Positions 8,201 through 9,900 of a DNA stretch of 9,900 nt are shown piece by piece. The notes beneath the pieces are model-generated. The model was not told where the DNA came from, searched no databases, and worked only from the letters and a program-made list of their open reading frames with translations. How positions within the stretch are numbered: the first letter of the stretch is position 1; each line of letters opens with the position of its first letter. The stretch is from CAYJBP01 sp964368605 (lineage in GTDB: Bacteria; Bacillota; Dehalobacteriia; UBA4068). Position numbers and translations under genes: made by a program. Location of the stretch: NCBI GenBank assembly GCA_964368605.1, contig CAYJBP010000097.1, positions 1 through 9,900 of the forward strand. The letters are read 5' to 3'.

Positions 8201-9021
8201 TAACGGTGGGCTATGCCCCCTTAAATGCCTGGGCCGAGCCTGTTTACACCACAGCCGGCGGGACGGCACAGGTTAAATTTGATTTAAGCGATGAAAAACT
8301 CAAAGGCATCGAGCAAGCTCAAATCGCTTTAATCGACTATGCCGGCAATACCTTTATTTCTCAATTTGTTGATATCGAAGCCGTAGAATTGCCGCCGGCA
8401 AACGAGCCGATTGACGGCCAACTAATAGCTCCCGCTACTGTGGCTGCCGGTGCAGATATCCCCTTTAGCTTGCAGCTGGCCAATATGGACAAGGTGGCTA
8501 CAGTTGCCTTAAGCTTTGCCAAGGATGCCGATTTAAGCATTGATGAGGTACTGGGCGAAGATGGATTCACCAGCCTGGGCGAAATTATCTGGGATAAGGA
8601 TAATCAAAATAAAGGACTTATCGTCTTTGGCTATCTCGATGCCACCAATCGGACAACCGGTTATACAGCCGAAGAACTAACATCTATCGGCCAGCTAATA
8701 GCCAGCACAACAGCCACTGAAGGCCAAGTAGGCATAAGTATTACCGGCTTAGCAATTGCCGGCTACGACCAGGACGGCAATTCTGTATGGCTCAATAGCA
8801 AATTTGATGAAAACAAGCTAAATACGGGGATTAAGAATATTTCCCAATTCGATCTCAATATGGATGGCGAGCTGAATTTGCTGGATTTAACCCATGCCCA
8901 GCAATATTATCGACAAAGCTCAACAGCAGCTAATTGGTCGGATATTGCTAATTGCGATATTGATGGTAGCGGCTTAATCGATATCGTCGATTTGATTTTA
9001 TTATTGCAGCAGATTTATTAG
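5242..9021 (+). CDS. Secreted subtilase (S8 family) with PA insert, cohesin-like module and C-terminal dockerin
   Basis: The protein has 1259 residues, numbered from the ATG at 5242. A signal peptide spans 1-27 (cleavage after Ala-Tyr-Ala). An I9-like propeptide covers about 56-158. The S8 catalytic domain shows Asp196 (AVLDSGCDIDH), His263 (NSHGTHVAGIA), the oxyanion Asn359 (ASAGNE) and Ser589 (SGTSMSSPH). A protease-associated domain (about 405-535, GQIALIQRGG, GAVGVIIFDN) is inserted between Asn and Ser, as in C5a-peptidase and lactocepin-type cell-envelope proteases. Fn3-like beta domains fill about 680-1045. A cohesin-like module (about 1058-1198) and a dockerin (1201-1259) end it. Dockerin loop 1 uses D1204/N1206/D1208/N1212/D1215; loop 2 uses D1239/D1241/S1243/D1247/D1250. 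No LPXTG anchor or SLH repeat is present, so surface retention probably depends on the dockerin. The catalytic set is complete and the enzyme is expected to be active outside the cell; its substrate is unknown. Confidence 0.92.
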   Translation: MINKKLKRLLGAFLCLFLLTSALTAYAIPLDEGTMAAPNSFAPTALPTFEAAAEQEVKIIIEMDSPSLLERRAMQRIAQPLDAYLASAGAEQALNSIEDEQQDIYDQLSANPEIDVEPDKEYSVVLNGISVIGSADNLEHILELDGVADAYISGFYELPQTQAIDLSATSNITAIGAMDVHQAGFTGQGMAIAVLDSGCDIDHEAFGAVEGAKFELSDISTAIANNKLSIGKLSSSVVYQNSKFPFTYDYADTDTNVNDVNSHGTHVAGIAAANQSDIIEGVAPDAQLIIMKVFGDVSDGAYDSDILAALEDAVLLGVDAINLSLGSVAGFSSDANRRVNEIYELIEAAGIPVYASAGNEYSSTYENEAGNHLPQVENPDNGVAGSPSTYDSLLSVASVNNEESVSPYILAGQAKIPFLDAAEDSDLIFADNLNGSYSYQYCGYGTVDDFAGRNLSGQIALIQRGGPAGSEALSFVEKEDNAQAAGAVGVIIFDNVEGSLVSMVTSGKIPSVFISKVSGELLNDAATKSLQISADFIDSFQDAFSGRMSDFSSWGATSDLLLKPEITAPGGDIYSTFPDDRYGNKSGTSMSSPHMLGAYALMEQYIDAEMAGTTMLDAAKAELINAIFMSTAEPLSDENGVFYSPRKQGAGLVQVNRAIEVEAYLLNNDGDRPKGELGEDANGSYDFGFELVSLSEQQLDYTVEVHVLTEDTVRQGGVDYIAQSARTLSAAEITVSAPATISLAAGQSQGIDIGLSLTEQGRQNLDSSFPNGIFIEGYVRLIPQGEGSVPLSYPFMGFYGDWQAAPLFDSDIFDEQAPIMTDTVLGEFDNYTGAGYLLGTNTYVIGADDYKEEFIAIKGSGNSNYVTAAVSLLRNADNLTYQVKDSEGNLVYSEKQEMVAKTHYLDDINYYTPMADKGFKPVDLWGDTLPDGNYTYQVIAELGGQEESISFPLVVDSELPKLISAEVIGHELVVSVQDNHYVQAASLTVGYAPLNAWAEPVYTTAGGTAQVKFDLSDEKLKGIEQAQIALIDYAGNTFISQFVDIEAVELPPANEPIDGQLIAPATVAAGADIPFSLQLANMDKVATVALSFAKDADLSIDEVLGEDGFTSLGEIIWDKDNQNKGLIVFGYLDATNRTTGYTAEELTSIGQLIASTTATEGQVGISITGLAIAGYDQDGNSVWLNSKFDENKLNTGIKNISQFDLNMDGELNLLDLTHAQQYYRQSSTAANWSDIANCDIDGSGLIDIVDLILLLQQIY

Positions 9022-9029
9022 GATAATAC

Positions 9030-9064
9030 AAGGGGCTGCGGCGAAAATATCGCCGCAGCCCCTT
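9030..9064. terminator. Strong hairpin terminator after the protease gene
   Basis: Positions 9030-9044 and 9050-9064 form a perfect 15-bp GC-rich stem (core GGGGCTGCGGCG) with a 5-nt loop, 8 nt after the stop codon. The following tract ATTGATTTT is a broken T run, so termination is probable but not textbook. It also lies just beyond the end of the minus-strand fragment at 9072, and could serve both directions. Confidence 0.82.
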
Positions 9065-9071
9065 ATTGATT

Positions 9072-9197
9072 TTAATGAAGAAAGCGGTAATCATTATAGT
9101 GATTGGGGAATAGTTCTTTATGCAGGCAATGCCCCGGAATAGCTTGAGGATCGGAGCAAAAATAATGCTCGAAATATTTGCAAAAGATGACGGAGTT
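9072..9197 (-). pseudogene. C-terminal fragment of an unrecognised Cys/His-rich protein
   Basis: The minus strand is open for 41 codons from 9197 to a TAA at 9074-9072. It reads FCKYFEHYFCSDPQAIPGHC and ends NHYNDYRFLH. The regular codon choice and the unusual Cys, His and aromatic content look like a real protein tail. There is no start codon, and an in-frame stop lies immediately upstream (9200-9198). No continuation was found in the neighbouring frames. The gene therefore seems cut off at about 9197. The three cysteines and several histidines could bind metal, but I do not recognise the family and cannot assign a function. Confidence 0.45.
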
Positions 9198-9245
9198 TTA
9201 AGCCGATTACGGATTAACTGTTCATCATTTTTTTATATTCAACCT

Positions 9246-9285
9246 AACAGTGACCTGTGAAAATACCTCCTCACAGGTCACTGTT
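9246..9285. repeat. Perfect 15-bp inverted repeat (hairpin)
   Basis: AACAGTGACCTGTGA (9246-9260) is the exact reverse complement of 9271-9285, with a 10-nt loop. The loop on the minus strand carries GGAGGT. There is no T run on either side long enough for a classical terminator. It lies between two unrelated gene fragments, so it may be a leftover terminator or a small dispersed palindromic element. Confidence 0.7.
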
Positions 9286-9312
9286 TCATATCCTATCCAA
9301 CCGCAGCTATAA

Positions 9313-9432
9313 GATGGCAACTTCGGTTTAGGTCTTTCTATCGCTAAAACTTCGGTAGAAATGATGAATGGCGAGGTTAAGGCTTCAAATGACGGTGGAG
9401 CAGTTTTTGAAATTAGGTTACAATTAAATTAA
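9313..9432 (+). pseudogene. Sensor histidine kinase, C-terminal fragment of the ATP-binding domain
   Basis: There are 39 codons ending at TAA 9430-9432. The reading NFGLGLSIAKTSVEMMNGEV followed by VFEIRLQL is the characteristic G2 box (GLGL), adjacent helix and last beta strand of the HATPase_c domain of two-component sensor kinases. The upstream in-frame codon is a stop (9310-9312), and the N, G1 and F boxes, dimerisation domain and sensor part are all missing. Only the last roughly 10 percent of a kinase remains, so it cannot be functional. A hairpin 10 nt downstream (9443-9476) looks like the gene's own terminator, which suggests the 3' end is intact and the break is at about 9312. Confidence 0.78.
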
Positions 9433-9442
9433 ACTCATATAT

Positions 9443-9476
9443 GTAAAACCGACAGTCAAAAGATTGTCGGTTTTAC
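9443..9476 (+). terminator. Hairpin after the kinase fragment
   Basis: GTAAAACCGACAGTC (9443-9457) pairs with 9462-9476 through 14 Watson-Crick pairs and one G-T wobble, closing on an AAAA tetraloop. The right arm ends in GGTTTTAC. It stands 10 nt after the kinase fragment's stop and fits an intrinsic, possibly bidirectional, terminator, although no long T run follows it. Confidence 0.65.
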
Positions 9477-9514
9477 ACGAAATTAAAATGCACATAAATC
9501 GAAACTGTACTTCG

Positions 9515-9543
9515 TTCAAATTTCATAACCTAAACTGTATAAT
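9515..9543 (+). promoter_or_regulatory. Promoter for the truncated HTH gene
   Basis: A perfect -10 TATAAT (9538-9543) is preceded at 17 bp by TTCAAA (9515-9520, 4 of 6 consensus bases). The start codon at 9565 follows with AAGGGGTG as ribosome binding site (9549-9556). The control region of this small gene appears intact although the coding part is not. Confidence 0.65.
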
Positions 9544-9564
9544 AGTAGAAGGGGTGAAATTAAA

Positions 9565-9714
9565 ATGTACATTGATGAAAGAAATCTCGACTTTCACCCT
9601 ATCGGAGAAGCTATAAAATTAGCTCGTAAAAGTCGGGAAATGACACAAGCTGAGCTTGCATTGATGTATCCACCGTTTACTTCTATGAGCATATTTGCTT
9701 CAATTCCCTCATAA
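9565..9714 (+). pseudogene. XRE/Cro-type HTH regulator, truncated after helix 2
   Basis: The open frame has 49 codons. Residues 1-32 (starting MYIDERNLDFHPIGEAIKLA and including MTQAELA) match the first two helices of an HTH_3/XRE DNA-binding domain. From about residue 33 the sequence (LMYPPFTSMSIFASIPS) has no HTH character and is antisense to a different protein fragment. The recognition helix is missing, so the product should not bind DNA in the usual way. The promoter and ribosome site are in place, so a short peptide may still be made. The break is at about 9648-9665. Confidence 0.72.
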
Positions 9715-9900
9715 CAATCGAGAATATATATTACTTCATAATTTACAACTAAATTGTTTTCAGCGTGAACTGCATCATCACCGGCAGTTAATTCAAAATC
9801 ACCACTGTTAATTTCAATATCACCGTCAGAGTGAATAACATCTTCGTATGAGGAAATGCTAAAATTACCGCCGTTTATAATTATACTACTTTTACGGCTT
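9594..9900 (-). pseudogene. Cthe_2159-like beta-helix carbohydrate-binding protein, internal fragment
   Basis: The minus strand is open from the right edge to a TGA at 9596-9594. Its first roughly 83 codons have the repeating rungs of the Cthe_2159 family (formerly DUF4353): IIINGGNFSISS, DVIHSDGDIEINSGDF, AGDDAVHAENNL, CYEGIEANM and IEVNGGYINASS. The founding member is a right-handed parallel beta-helix described as binding acidic plant polysaccharide. After about 9648 the frame simply runs antisense through the HTH gene for some 18 codons, so the true sequence ends near there. The N-terminal side continues beyond the window. The expected next motif of the family (Asp-Asp-Gly-Ile-Asn type) is absent, which marks it as broken at this end. 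Confidence 0.68.
9715..9900 (+). other. No plus-strand gene
   Basis: Nothing on the plus strand here reads as a gene; the coding signal is entirely the minus-strand beta-helix fragment. The base composition is visibly more A+T-rich than in the protease and LRR genes. Confidence 0.5.

Noticed and set aside
5737..8570. Minus-strand open frames inside the protease gene
   Set aside because: They are antisense shadows of the subtilase; no ribosome sites or domain motifs support them.
9313..9432. Histidine kinase as the regulator of the protease locus
   Set aside because: Only the last 39 codons remain and no response regulator is nearby; the palindromic operators also fit a one-component dimer better.
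1..9900. tRNA, rRNA or replication origin
   Set aside because: No cloverleaf, rRNA-like stretch or iteron cluster was seen on either strand.

Overview
The window looks like a Gram-positive-type anaerobe of the Bacillota (clostridial in the broad sense). The evidence is type I-like dockerin and cohesin-like modules, three S-layer homology (SLH) repeats on a secreted protein, cleavable signal peptides, GGAGG-type ribosome binding sites and sigma-A-like promoters. I cannot name the genus. All functional calls come from reading motifs; no database search was run.

Layout. Positions 1-201 hold the end of an IS3-family insertion sequence with the first 48 codons of its orfA (minus strand). Positions 245-4891 are a two-gene minus-strand operon. 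The upstream gene (4891-1454) encodes a 1145-residue secreted BspA-type leucine-rich-repeat protein ending in a dockerin. The second (1432-245), 21 nt downstream, encodes a 395-residue protein with an N-terminal cohesin-like domain and three C-terminal SLH repeats. Positions 4892-5235 are a divergent control region with back-to-back promoters and three copies of a 16-bp palindrome, GTTAR-N6-CTAAC, two overlapping -10 boxes. Positions 5242-9021 (plus strand) encode a 1259-residue secreted subtilisin-family protease with a PA insert, a cohesin-like module and a C-terminal dockerin, followed by a strong hairpin at 9030-9064.

How the genes may work together. The locus reads as a small cohesin-dockerin surface system that is not cellulolytic: the SLH protein would be the wall-bound receptor, and the protease and LRR protein the docked clients. 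Shared operators suggest all three are switched together. Both clients also carry a cohesin-like module directly before the dockerin, so head-to-tail chaining is conceivable. Binding between the partners is inference.

The right end (9072-9900) is different: more A+T-rich, with four incomplete coding fragments in both orientations (an unrecognised Cys/His-rich tail, a histidine kinase C-terminus, an XRE-type HTH N-terminus, and part of a beta-helix carbohydrate-binding protein), separated by hairpins. It is a rearranged gene graveyard or a chimeric assembly.
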